A stretch of 14,240 nucleotides of DNA from Clostridia bacterium (GTDB taxonomy: Bacteria > Bacillota_A > Clostridia > UBA1212 > UBA1255), in assembly GCA_017522515.1 (NCBI GenBank), contig JAFWZH010000011.1:1-14240 (forward strand), written 5' to 3'. Position 1 is the stretch's first letter; each line of letters starts with the position of its first letter. The position numbers and the translations under genes are program-made. The notes below the pieces were generated by a model that had not been told where the DNA came from, did not search any database, and was given only the letters and a program-made list of their open reading frames with translations. This document shows positions 1 through 7,172 of the stretch, one piece after another.

Positions 1-1224
1 AACTAATGTCATATCACTTGTAGCCTTGATGAATATATCCATATCATCGAACAACTTCTTAGGTGTTACCTTAGCATATAGTTGAGTTGTGGTAAGGTTT
101 GTATGCCCAAGCATTTTGCTGATTGTTTCTATAGGGACTCCTGCTTCAAGCGTAATCAGACTTCCGAAAGTATGACGCCCCATGTGATAGGCCAAATCCG
201 CCTTAATTCCTGCCAAGTCTCGATGTCCTTTCATATGTCTTCGCAGATTAGGGTGGTGTATCATCGGGAATAACTCCTTGCGCTCATTACTGCGATATTT
301 CTCTATCAGAGCAATAGCTTCAGGCAATAGTTTTACTCGCCCCAAGTGCTCATTCTTTTTACGCAGATATTTCAGCCATAATGCACCATTGTCATCGGTA
401 TAGATGTTATCGTCTGTTATTGAAACAGCATCGGCATAGGGAACACCTGTATAGCAAGCAAATAAGAATAGATCCCTTGCAATATTATGCGTTACTCTGG
501 ATGCAGAAATTTTCAAATCCCGTATCTTTTCAAAGTCCTCTCGGCTCGATGCACGTGGTGCTTTCCTATTCTCTTTTGGAAGTTTGAAATTTACGAAATA
601 GCGTTTCTCTGAATGTCCCTCTTTGAACGCCAATCTGCAAATCTTTTTGAGTATGGCCAGATAATACCTTGCCGTATCAACTGCATGACCTTTATCCTTC
701 AAGACATACTCCTGATACTCATATGTCAAATGCTCATTCAACTGCCCGAAAGCCAAATCATCAACCTTGAGATGCTTTTTGATAAACTCGCCCAAATACC
801 TGCGAGTATAGATATAGGTTGACATAGATGATTTGGCAAAATCAACACCGATTCTTGATCGCATATCCTCAATATGAATATCTAATCGCTTAAGCAGTGT
901 CATTTGAGTTTCAACGCTTCCTTGAAACGCTTCTTTGACTGCAGTTGCATCAAAATCAATCTTACGATCCAAAAGAAAATCAAATGCCGAATTTATGGCA
1001 AGCAGCAACTTGTCAATCTTGGTATTGATTTCAACAGCCTCCTTGCTTTTGCCATTGAGTCGGCTCTCGCGAGGATTCCATAGTTCGGGAGTACACGACA
1101 GTTTGCTGCTGAACTGCGCTATCGTTCGATTTACGGTAATTCGTCCCATGATGGGAGCCTTACCCAACTTGTCTAATCCGCTCCTTTTAAGGTAGAGCAA
1201 CACCTTGAATTTTTCTACTTTCAT
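1..1224 (-). CDS. Tyrosine recombinase (integrase) of a Bacteroidales mobile element, 3' end outside window
   Basis: This is a site-specific DNA recombinase that would integrate or excise a mobile element. The start is the ATG at 1224-1222 (MKVEKFKV), and 408 codons stay open to the left edge. An N-terminal beta-rich arm-like part comes first, then a SAM-like core-binding domain at about residues 95-205 (KRYFVNFKLPKE follows), then the catalytic domain. Visible catalytic residues are H347-x-x-R350 (YHMGRHTFG), H374 in GHTNLTTTQLY and nucleophile Y383. The position that normally carries the first arginine (TGLRxxD in most families) reads TGVPYAD, with P262 there. Loss of that arginine is known in the CTnDOT integrase group, so this fits an IntDOT-like enzyme and does not by itself mean a dead gene. 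About 25 residues follow Y383, so little should be missing. Family assignment is very likely; the element it serves is unknown. Confidence 0.93.
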   Translation of the reverse strand, partial: MKVEKFKVLLYLKRSGLDKLGKAPIMGRITVNRTIAQFSSKLSCTPELWNPRESRLNGKSKEAVEINTKIDKLLLAINSAFDFLLDRKIDFDATAVKEAFQGSVETQMTLLKRLDIHIEDMRSRIGVDFAKSSMSTYIYTRRYLGEFIKKHLKVDDLAFGQLNEHLTYEYQEYVLKDKGHAVDTARYYLAILKKICRLAFKEGHSEKRYFVNFKLPKENRKAPRASSREDFEKIRDLKISASRVTHNIARDLFLFACYTGVPYADAVSITDDNIYTDDNGALWLKYLRKKNEHLGRVKLLPEAIALIEKYRSNERKELFPMIHHPNLRRHMKGHRDLAGIKADLAYHMGRHTFGSLITLEAGVPIETISKMLGHTNLTTTQLYAKVTPKKLFDDMDIFIKATSDMTLV

Positions 1225-1267
1225 ACGCTTATATTTTTAGTGGCAAATTTAGCCTATATATAAGCGT
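1225..1267. repeat. 10-bp inverted repeat upstream of the integrase start
   Basis: The arm acgcttatat (1225-1234) is perfectly repeated in inverse orientation as atataagcgt (1258-1267), with 23 bases between. It abuts the integrase start codon, so it could be an operator for the integrase or part of the recombination site. The repeat is seen; the role is inferred. Confidence 0.6.
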
Positions 1268-1297
1268 TCTTTACTATGCAAAACAATGACAATCAAC

Positions 1298-1315
1298 GCA
1301 ATGTGATGCCATTGC
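1298..1315. repeat. Short inverted repeat in the integrase leader
   Basis: GCAATG (1298-1303) and CATTGC (1310-1315) form a 6-bp inverted repeat around a 6-base centre. Alone it could be chance. It is listed because it sits between two other inverted repeats in the same 140-bp spacer. Confidence 0.35.
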
Positions 1316-1325
1316 AGATTATTTC

Positions 1326-1348
1326 GTTACCTACTGGCTTTAGGTAAC
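1326..1348. repeat. 8-bp inverted repeat GTTACCTA/TAGGTAAC
   Basis: GTTACCTA (1326-1333) and TAGGTAAC (1341-1348) are a perfect inverted pair with a 7-base loop. A further GGTAAC occurs at 1366-1371. There is no T tract after it on the plus strand, so it is not a convincing terminator. It could be a recombinase binding or attachment site. Confidence 0.5.
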
Positions 1349-1363
1349 AGCCAAGCAAACGAT

Positions 1364-1687
1364 TTGGTAACTGAACTCTTGCCCCAAACCGTTATTTCTT
1401 GCGTAGTACCAACTATGCGAGAAAATTGCTTTTTGCTGTTTCCCAACCATTTACGTTTGCCTTATTCAATTCCGAAATCGTTTGCTTTGCTACTTGCTTT
1501 CCATCTGAGTAGGCACACATTTGCAGTGTTAGCCTTGAACTATGGTATGCTAATAGAGAGCGTGAGTAAGATTCTCGGACATACCAACATTACGACAACG
1601 CAGATTTACGCCAAAGTAACCAAGACTAAACTCTAACACGATATATCTATGTTTGAGAATAGGGTTAGCGGAAGATTCGCTATTTAA
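1364..1687 (+). pseudogene. C-terminal remnant of a second tyrosine recombinase
   Basis: Residues 48-90 of the open frame from 1364 carry the C-terminal catalytic core of a tyrosine recombinase: HLSRHTFAV (H-x-x-R box), [11 protein letters not shown] (histidine and catalytic tyrosine) and AKVTKTKL. The preceding 47 residues do not resemble the family, so the N-terminal and core-binding parts are lost or out of frame. A TAA at 1634-1636 interrupts the frame. Beyond it the same frame continues HDISMFENRVSGRFAI to a TAA at 1685-1687, which resembles the usual tail of Bacteroidales integrases, so the stop is probably a mutation inside the old gene. It is a different copy from the intact integrase on the other strand. 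The left limit of the remnant is uncertain. Certainly not a functional recombinase. Confidence 0.85.
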
Positions 1688-1698
1688 TATGTATCGGT

Positions 1699-2118
1699 AT
1701 GGAACGAACTATTATAACAATCAGCGAAAGTGGCAGAGTGAATATTCTTAGCGGTAATGTATGGATGTCTGAAATGGAGTTAGTGGAGTTGTTCGGGGTA
1801 ATAGTCCCGACACTCAGAGCCGCCATCAAAGCAATATACAAAAGTGGAGCACTATCAGCTATCACAACTCTGCGATGTGATTTAGCCACGCCTACAAGTA
1901 GGACAACATTCTACAATATCGAAGTGGTCATTGCCCTCGCATTTAGGCTGAATACATACGAGTCGTGTAGGATAAGACAGAAGGTGTTGGAGGGTATTTC
2001 TCACCCGCAAAAGGCAGGAATCAACCTATTCTTAATGTTGAAAAGTGTGAAAACAAGTATTATCACGATATTAAACAAAATAATTAGCAATAGAATTGCA
2101 ATAATCATCATAAAATGA
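1699..2118 (+). CDS. Small HTH-like hypothetical protein (RhuM-like), 3' end possibly not native
   Basis: The first ~100 residues have the look of a small protein family common beside Bacteroidales integrases. There is a short beta start (MERTIITISESGRVNI), then VWMSEMELVELFGVIVPTLRAAIKAIYKSGAL, which reads as a helix-turn-helix-like segment (about residues 21-52), then the conserved VVIALAFRLNTYESCRIRQKVLEGI. This resembles the N-terminal part of RhuM/virulence-type proteins and may bind DNA; no function is established from sequence. The last ~30 residues (from about NLFLMLK) are low-complexity and rich in Ile, Lys and Asn. They run into the AbiE promoter palindrome at 2101-2122, which suggests the original stop was lost or a frameshift let the frame run on. 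ATG 1699 follows the integrase remnant by 11 bp. Real gene probable, intactness doubtful. Confidence 0.55.
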   Translation: MERTIITISESGRVNILSGNVWMSEMELVELFGVIVPTLRAAIKAIYKSGALSAITTLRCDLATPTSRTTFYNIEVVIALAFRLNTYESCRIRQKVLEGISHPQKAGINLFLMLKSVKTSIITILNKIISNRIAIIIIK

Positions 2119-2130
2119 TTATATTTGCAA
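2096..2130 (+). promoter_or_regulatory. Predicted promoter and operator palindrome of the AbiE operon
   Basis: TATATTTG at 2120-2127 matches the Bacteroidales -7 consensus TAnnTTTG, 20 bp before the abiEi ATG. A partial -33 (ATTG, 2095-2098) lies about 21 bp upstream of it. An 8-bp perfect inverted repeat, ATAATCAT (2101-2108) and ATGATTAT (2115-2122), overlaps the -7 element. It is flanked by an outer pair, TTGCA (2096-2100) and TGCAA (2126-2130). AbiEi antitoxins characterised elsewhere repress their own promoter by binding inverted repeats, so this is a plausible operator. The bases are seen; promoter and operator functions are inferred. Confidence 0.55.
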
Positions 2131-2146
2131 TCGTATCGCAGAATAT

Positions 2147-2956
2147 ATGAGACAGCAAGATTATAGTTTATCAGATTGGATTGAAGAAAAGGTAATAAGA
2201 GGCTATTACACTTTTACGATTGAGGATGTTAAAAATAACTTTCCTCAATTTAGTGATGCCTATATTAGAACATCATTATATCGCTTAACAGTAAAGAAGA
2301 AAATTATTTCTCCTTGGAAAGGGTTTTATGTTATCATGCCGATTGAATTTGCCCTAAAAGCAGTTGTACCACCGGTATTTTACATTGATGCGTTAATGTC
2401 ATTTTTGAACAAGAAGTATTATGTTAGTTTACTTAATGCAGCATCTTTCTATGGCGCATCACATCAAAGGGCGCAAACCTTTTCTGTAATGACTGAGGCC
2501 CCCAAATTAAGAAATACGACCAAGACTGGTACCTCCATTCTTTTCTTCTCCAAGAAGGATATTCCTGAAAAGTTTATACGAAAACATAAGGCTCAATCTG
2601 GTTATATAAATGTGGCATCCCCAGAACTGACAGCTATAGATTTAATTGAGAATGAAAAACATATTGGAGGCTTAAACAGGGCATGCACTGTTTTAAATGA
2701 ATTAGTAGATAGTATTGATTTTGAAAAATTGGATGATGAATTCTTTACTCTTGCACCAGCACCCATATATCAAAGATTTGGATACATATTGGAATCGGTC
2801 TTAGGGAGAGAAGAACTTGCTAATAAAATTAAGAGCAAAATGCCCTTTTCCACAACAAGAAATATTCCATTTAAAATAGGTAAATCAATAAAAGATTGTG
2901 AGATAGATAGAAAATGGAAAGTAATTATTAATCAAGAAATAGAAATAGACGAATGA
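2147..2956 (+). CDS. abiEi: AbiEi-type antitoxin / transcriptional repressor
   Basis: Predicted antitoxin of a type IV toxin-antitoxin pair of the AbiE abortive-infection family. It would counter AbiEii activity without being known to bind the toxin, and repress its own operon. The 269 residues begin with a winged-helix-like region (about 10-62: YYTFTIEDVKN, then RTSLYRLTVKKKI and SPWKGFYVI). The family hallmark YYVSLLNAASFYGASHQRAQ follows at 91-110, typical of AbiEi C-terminal domain proteins (usually 'YxxLLSAAxxHGxxHQ'). ASPELTAIDLI at about 167-177 also fits. The stop overlaps the next start by 4 bp (ATGA at 2953-2956), indicating translational coupling to the toxin. An operator-like palindrome lies directly upstream. 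Length and motifs look intact. Biological role (phage exclusion versus element stabilisation) cannot be told from sequence. Confidence 0.9.
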   Translation: MRQQDYSLSDWIEEKVIRGYYTFTIEDVKNNFPQFSDAYIRTSLYRLTVKKKIISPWKGFYVIMPIEFALKAVVPPVFYIDALMSFLNKKYYVSLLNAASFYGASHQRAQTFSVMTEAPKLRNTTKTGTSILFFSKKDIPEKFIRKHKAQSGYINVASPELTAIDLIENEKHIGGLNRACTVLNELVDSIDFEKLDDEFFTLAPAPIYQRFGYILESVLGREELANKIKSKMPFSTTRNIPFKIGKSIKDCEIDRKWKVIINQEIEIDE

Positions 2957-3747
2957 TACCCGAATTTGCGATTAGAGAATGGAATGAAGTCGTTCCCTGG
3001 ACTGAATCAGAACAGGTAGAACAAGATCTTCTTATTTGTAGAGCCCTAACAGAAATCTATAAAGATGAGTATTTGGCATCTCATCTGGCTTTTCGTGGTG
3101 GTACAGCTTTGCATAAGCTATTTCTTTCACCCCAACCTCGTTATAGTGAGGACATTGATTTGGTCCAAATTAAGGCAGAGCCTATCAAAGAAACTTATGA
3201 CCACATTAGGGAGGCATTGTCTTTTCTTGGAGATCCCAAGGTTAAACAGAAAAGAAACAATAATACTTTGATTTTTAGAATGGAGTCCGAAATACCTCCT
3301 GTTGTACCTATTCACTTGAAAGTAGAAATAAACTGTAAGGAACACTTCAATGTGTTACCTATGCAAGAAATTCCATTTTCTGTTTCAAACAAGTGGTATC
3401 AAGGAGAATGTAATGTTCTCACTTACCAACTTGATGAACTTGTAGGTACAAAGCTTAGAGCATTATATCAAAGAAGAAAGGGAAGAGACTTATATGATTT
3501 ATATAAAGCTTTGACAACCAAAGAACTTAATATTGATAATGTGCTGAAATGCTATCATCAATATATGAATTTCGTAGTTGATCATATTCCTACATATAAG
3601 GAATTTATTATTAACATGGAAGACAAAATGCATGATGAAGAGTTTTTGGGGGACACTCAACAATTACTTCGCCCTGATGAAAACTTTAATCCTCAAGAGG
3701 GTTATGAAATTGTTCGCTCAGTGTTAATAGATAGGTTGCAAAAATAA
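2953..3747 (+). CDS. abiEii: AbiEii/AbiGii-family nucleotidyltransferase toxin
   Basis: Predicted toxin of the AbiE pair, a DNA-polymerase-beta-like nucleotidyltransferase; related toxins such as MenT enzymes modify tRNA and block growth. Over 264 residues the active-site signatures are present. Motif I is FRGGTALHK (47-55). Motif II is RYSEDIDL (63-70), with metal-binding D67 and D69. A further acidic strand is LKVEINC, with E125 as a candidate third carboxylate. The C-terminal signature is GTKLRALYQRRKGRDLYDL (165-183), where K167, R178 and D179-D182 correspond to conserved positions. All core residues are retained, so the toxin looks functional. The ATG overlaps the abiEi stop. No terminator is obvious in the 84 bp before the next gene, so read-through into the downstream cassette is possible. 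Confidence 0.93.
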   Translation: MIPEFAIREWNEVVPWTESEQVEQDLLICRALTEIYKDEYLASHLAFRGGTALHKLFLSPQPRYSEDIDLVQIKAEPIKETYDHIREALSFLGDPKVKQKRNNNTLIFRMESEIPPVVPIHLKVEINCKEHFNVLPMQEIPFSVSNKWYQGECNVLTYQLDELVGTKLRALYQRRKGRDLYDLYKALTTKELNIDNVLKCYHQYMNFVVDHIPTYKEFIINMEDKMHDEEFLGDTQQLLRPDENFNPQEGYEIVRSVLIDRLQK

Positions 3748-3831
3748 TGTTAATATTGTAAAATTATAGGTTGGATTAGACGAAGATAATACAAATAATA
3801 AATAAGATGTTGAAAAATAAACAACAAAGAT

Positions 3832-6126
3832 ATGACTGAATCTGAAGTAAAAGAAAAATTATCACATCTTCTAAGTCAAGAAAACTTAGATTATAGTGCA
3901 ATTTTGTCTTTATCTAATAGATTATCTCAATTTGATAAGGGCAATGTTCGTTTCTCCGTTGATGCTGGTGTGATAGACAGACTCGGTAATGAACTTGTGT
4001 CAAGACAGGAGACTGCTGTTTCTGAATTGGTAAAGAATTCATATGATGCAGATGCTACTTATGTAAAGTTGACATTTATAAATTCCAATGAGACAGGAGG
4101 AACACTTGTTATAGAGGATTCTGGTGTTGGAATGACGAAAGAACAATTAATAAATGGATTTATGCGTATCTCTTCAACAGATAAAGTGCGTCATCCATAT
4201 TCAGATTTATACAATAGAAAGAGAGCTGGCAAAAAAGGAATCGGAAGATTTGCAGTACAAAGATTGGGTCGAAACTTGTCTATAATTACTAAAAGTATTA
4301 ATGAAGACAGGGCATATAAATTATCTATTGATTGGGATGAGTATGTCGGCGAAAAGAACCTAATCGACATAACAAATACAATTGAAGAAATAAATTATGA
4401 TAAAATCTTTGGTACAACATTAAGAATTGAAAATCTTAGAGACAAATGGACTGAAGCTGCAATTAAAAGAATATACAGATATGTTTCTGATATTATGCAA
4501 CCATTTCCTCTAAGTAAAAACAATAATGAAGAAGGTGTAGATCCTGGATTTAAGGCTACATTCTATATTTCAGATGGTATCTCTAAAAGAAAAATAGTTG
4601 ATGACAAAATCATGATTTATGATCATGCTGTTGCTGTGATTGATGGTCATGTAGATGCACATCATAAAGCTGGTTATAGTGTTTTTAGTTCTAAATTAGG
4701 TATCGATTTTTCTGATGATATAGGTATAGATCCAGATAATAAAAATTCTCTTTTTGATAAAATTAAGAACGTTAAATTTAGAGCGTATTATTACATATAT
4801 GAAGGTAACCTCATTCCTAAAATGCATTTGAATGCAATACGAAAACTAGCTAATGTAGCAGGAGGTATACGTTTATATAGAAATGGATTTCGTGTGTTGC
4901 CATACGGAGAACCTGGTGATGATTGGTTGTCTTTGGACATGTCTACGCGTAGGCGTTCTATTTTGCCAACTCATACAAATATTTCATTTTTTGGCTTTGT
5001 TGAAATAGATGATAGTAGTGGTGATTTTGAGGAAACATCAAGTAGAGAAGGCTTGATGAATAATGATGCCATGATTCAATTACAAAACTTTACTTATCGT
5101 GCGATATTAAATTCTGTTATAAAGATAGCAGAGGTTAGGAATATCAAAGTTGTCTCAGGACAGAAAAAAGATGAAAAAGGGAATTGGGAAAAAATAGATA
5201 TAAGAGTTAAAAATATAGCCCACACTCTAGATGAGTTAGATAAAGCACTAGAGACTGGCGATGGAGTTGTTGCGAAAAAACAACGTAGAAAAAAAATTGC
5301 CAAGTTGAAAAAAGATTTGGAAGAAGTTGATAGATTACAAAAACAAGAAATTTCTAAGACTCTTAAGGAACGTTCTATGTTAAGAGTTTTAGGAAGTGTA
5401 GGCTTAACAATTGGACAATTTATTCATGAAATAAAGTATCATTTTGATAATATTAAAGACGATATTAATGTGCTAATTCAAGATTTACAGGATAACTACA
5501 AGGCTCTTGAGAGGTTGTGCATCCTCAATGATAATTTTGCGTCATTTAGTACTTATATGTCTTATTTTGACAATGTCATTTCTCTGAATATTGTAAGAGA
5601 ACTGAGACCTATCGAATTAAGAACTGTTGTCAAGCCATTTATTGAGTCAATGTATAGTGATGCCATAAAAGTAGGAATAGAATTGTTACCTGCGGAATTT
5701 ATTGGCTATAATTTATATACAAAGCCTATGCATCCATCGGAATGGTCTTCTATTTTGTTTAATTTTTATACTAATTCAAAGAAGGCAATAAAAAGAATTG
5801 GTAGTTTTGGACAAATTCACATCGAATGTGGTGCAACTGACAAATATATTTATTTAGAGTTCTCTGATACTGGTGATGGGATTTCTCCCGAAGATGAAGA
5901 TCGAATATTTGATGAGTTTTATACAACAACATCGCAAAATTCATTGGACTCTTTAGACTATAAAAATCAAATAGAAGGGACAGGTCTTGGACTTAAAATT
6001 GTGAAAGATATTGTATTAAGTTATAAAGGTAATATAATGGTTGTATCTCCCAAACAGCATTATTCAACTTGTATTAGAGTTGAAATACCTAAAGCAAATG
6101 ATAAAGATTTAGAAAGTATTATATGA
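3832..6126 (+). CDS. Double GHKL ATPase: Hsp90/MORC-like N-terminal module plus histidine-kinase-like C-terminal module
   Basis: Cytoplasmic 764-residue protein with no signal peptide or membrane segment visible. The N-terminal GHKL ATPase has E65/N69 in SELVKNSYDADA, EDSGVGM (95-101, D96) and the lid AGKKGIGRFA (132-141), followed by a large alpha/beta part to about 430 that resembles the GHKL-S5 arrangement of Hsp90, MutL and MORC proteins. A charged, Lys-rich coiled coil spans about 455-515. A second ATPase module of histidine-kinase type follows: H532 in QFIHEIK as the candidate phospho-acceptor, N box N644/N648 (LFNFYTNSKKA), G1 box DTGDGI (679-684), F box IFDEFY (692-697) and G2 box GTGLGL (716-721). 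Both ATP sites look complete. The next gene is a receiver protein starting in a 4-bp overlap, so a phosphorelay is likely. MutL/MORC-like ATPases are known beside restriction-modification genes. Signal sensed and output unknown. Confidence 0.9.
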   Translation: MTESEVKEKLSHLLSQENLDYSAILSLSNRLSQFDKGNVRFSVDAGVIDRLGNELVSRQETAVSELVKNSYDADATYVKLTFINSNETGGTLVIEDSGVGMTKEQLINGFMRISSTDKVRHPYSDLYNRKRAGKKGIGRFAVQRLGRNLSIITKSINEDRAYKLSIDWDEYVGEKNLIDITNTIEEINYDKIFGTTLRIENLRDKWTEAAIKRIYRYVSDIMQPFPLSKNNNEEGVDPGFKATFYISDGISKRKIVDDKIMIYDHAVAVIDGHVDAHHKAGYSVFSSKLGIDFSDDIGIDPDNKNSLFDKIKNVKFRAYYYIYEGNLIPKMHLNAIRKLANVAGGIRLYRNGFRVLPYGEPGDDWLSLDMSTRRRSILPTHTNISFFGFVEIDDSSGDFEETSSREGLMNNDAMIQLQNFTYRAILNSVIKIAEVRNIKVVSGQKKDEKGNWEKIDIRVKNIAHTLDELDKALETGDGVVAKKQRRKKIAKLKKDLEEVDRLQKQEISKTLKERSMLRVLGSVGLTIGQFIHEIKYHFDNIKDDINVLIQDLQDNYKALERLCILNDNFASFSTYMSYFDNVISLNIVRELRPIELRTVVKPFIESMYSDAIKVGIELLPAEFIGYNLYTKPMHPSEWSSILFNFYTNSKKAIKRIGSFGQIHIECGATDKYIYLEFSDTGDGISPEDEDRIFDEFYTTTSQNSLDSLDYKNQIEGTGLGLKIVKDIVLSYKGNIMVVSPKQHYSTCIRVEIPKANDKDLESII

Positions 6127-7172
6127 GTTATAAGATATTGTATATTGAAGATCTACCCACAGGTAGTATTCAAAACGATTTAGAAAGATGTGGGTTTGAA
6201 GTCGCCGTTAATAATGCAGATGATTTTAATGATACATTGTCAGATATTGTTGATAATGAATATGACGCATTTATTATGGACTTTAGACTAACTGCTAACA
6301 CAGGAAGAGTAGATGCACCAACTTTTGCTTCTACAATTAGGACTAATGGGGGTAACCATAAAAAATGTCCTATCATATTAATTTCTAGTGAAGAGAACTT
6401 ACCTGAATTTAATAATGATTTTACAAGTCAGGATCTATTTGATATGGTTATTTCTAAAACTAAATTTCGAACTTGTTGCCAGAAATATAGTAAAATTATT
6501 ATTGATTTGATAGAATCATATCGTAGTATTATTTTAGAGTCATACAATACTACAAAATTGCTTAATATTGAAAATACAGATTATTTAGATTATAGATTAA
6601 TTGAGATTCTTGATACATTTAGTAAACAAAAGAATCCATATGGATATTGTCGCACTATTTTTTATTCACTAATTCGCTCTATAGGCATTTTGGTGGGAGA
6701 AGATGTGTTGGCAGCGAGACTGGGTATTGAAAAATCGTGTGAAGACTTTAACATCTTAAAAGAAAAACTAGAAAGTTGTAAGTATCGTGGAATATTATCA
6801 AAAGCATATGATAGGTGGTGGTTTGATCAAATTCTAGCTATGTGGAAAGAAATATCTGGCGGAAAATCTTTAAGAAGAATGAAAGCTGCTGATAGAGTGG
6901 ATATTATAAATAATTTCTGGAGTTTACATTTACAACCTGCAAAACCCATCAAATTTGCTTCAAGTTCAACATTTTGGACAATATGTTCAAAAGAATTAAA
7001 GCCATTAGATCCTAATGAGGGCTATATCTATAATAATAAAGTTATAGATGTATGGCAGGAACCAGAATATATATCTTTATATAGCGCACTGGAGTATCCT
7101 GAATTACTCGAGAAATTGTCTCCTATGGATAGAAAAGAAATTTTTGAGATTGGGAAAAATGCCAGAGTATAA
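6123..7172 (+). CDS. Response regulator with unrecognised C-terminal output domain
   Basis: 349 residues. The N-terminal receiver domain (1 to about 118) has every key residue: acidic pair E9-D10 (LYIEDLP), phospho-acceptor D53 (FIMDFRL), S88 in ILISSE and lysine K112 (VISKTKF). It is therefore expected to be phosphorylated, most likely by the kinase-like protein encoded just upstream, with which it shares the ATGA at 6123-6126. Residues about 120-349 match no DNA-binding output domain I recognise. The segment is mainly helical and has tryptophan-rich patches: YDRWWFDQI and MWKEISGG (about 229-250), STFWTIC, then LKPLDPNEGYIYN and DVWQEPEYIS near the C-terminus. A protein-interaction or enzymatic output is more likely than a transcription factor, but that is inference. 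The gene overlaps the next one by 14 bp. Confidence 0.85.
   Translation: MSYKILYIEDLPTGSIQNDLERCGFEVAVNNADDFNDTLSDIVDNEYDAFIMDFRLTANTGRVDAPTFASTIRTNGGNHKKCPIILISSEENLPEFNNDFTSQDLFDMVISKTKFRTCCQKYSKIIIDLIESYRSIILESYNTTKLLNIENTDYLDYRLIEILDTFSKQKNPYGYCRTIFYSLIRSIGILVGEDVLAARLGIEKSCEDFNILKEKLESCKYRGILSKAYDRWWFDQILAMWKEISGGKSLRRMKAADRVDIINNFWSLHLQPAKPIKFASSSTFWTICSKELKPLDPNEGYIYNNKVIDVWQEPEYISLYSALEYPELLEKLSPMDRKEIFEIGKNARV

Noticed and set aside
7048..7158. Longer start for the 238-residue unknown protein
   Set aside because: It would overlap the response regulator by 125 bp; ATG 7159 has a better spacing and a purine-rich upstream sequence.
3832..7172. Identification as Detocs
   Set aside because: Detocs pairs a TPR-containing kinase with receiver proteins and a nucleoside-phosphorylase effector; neither the TPR nor the phosphorylase is visible here.
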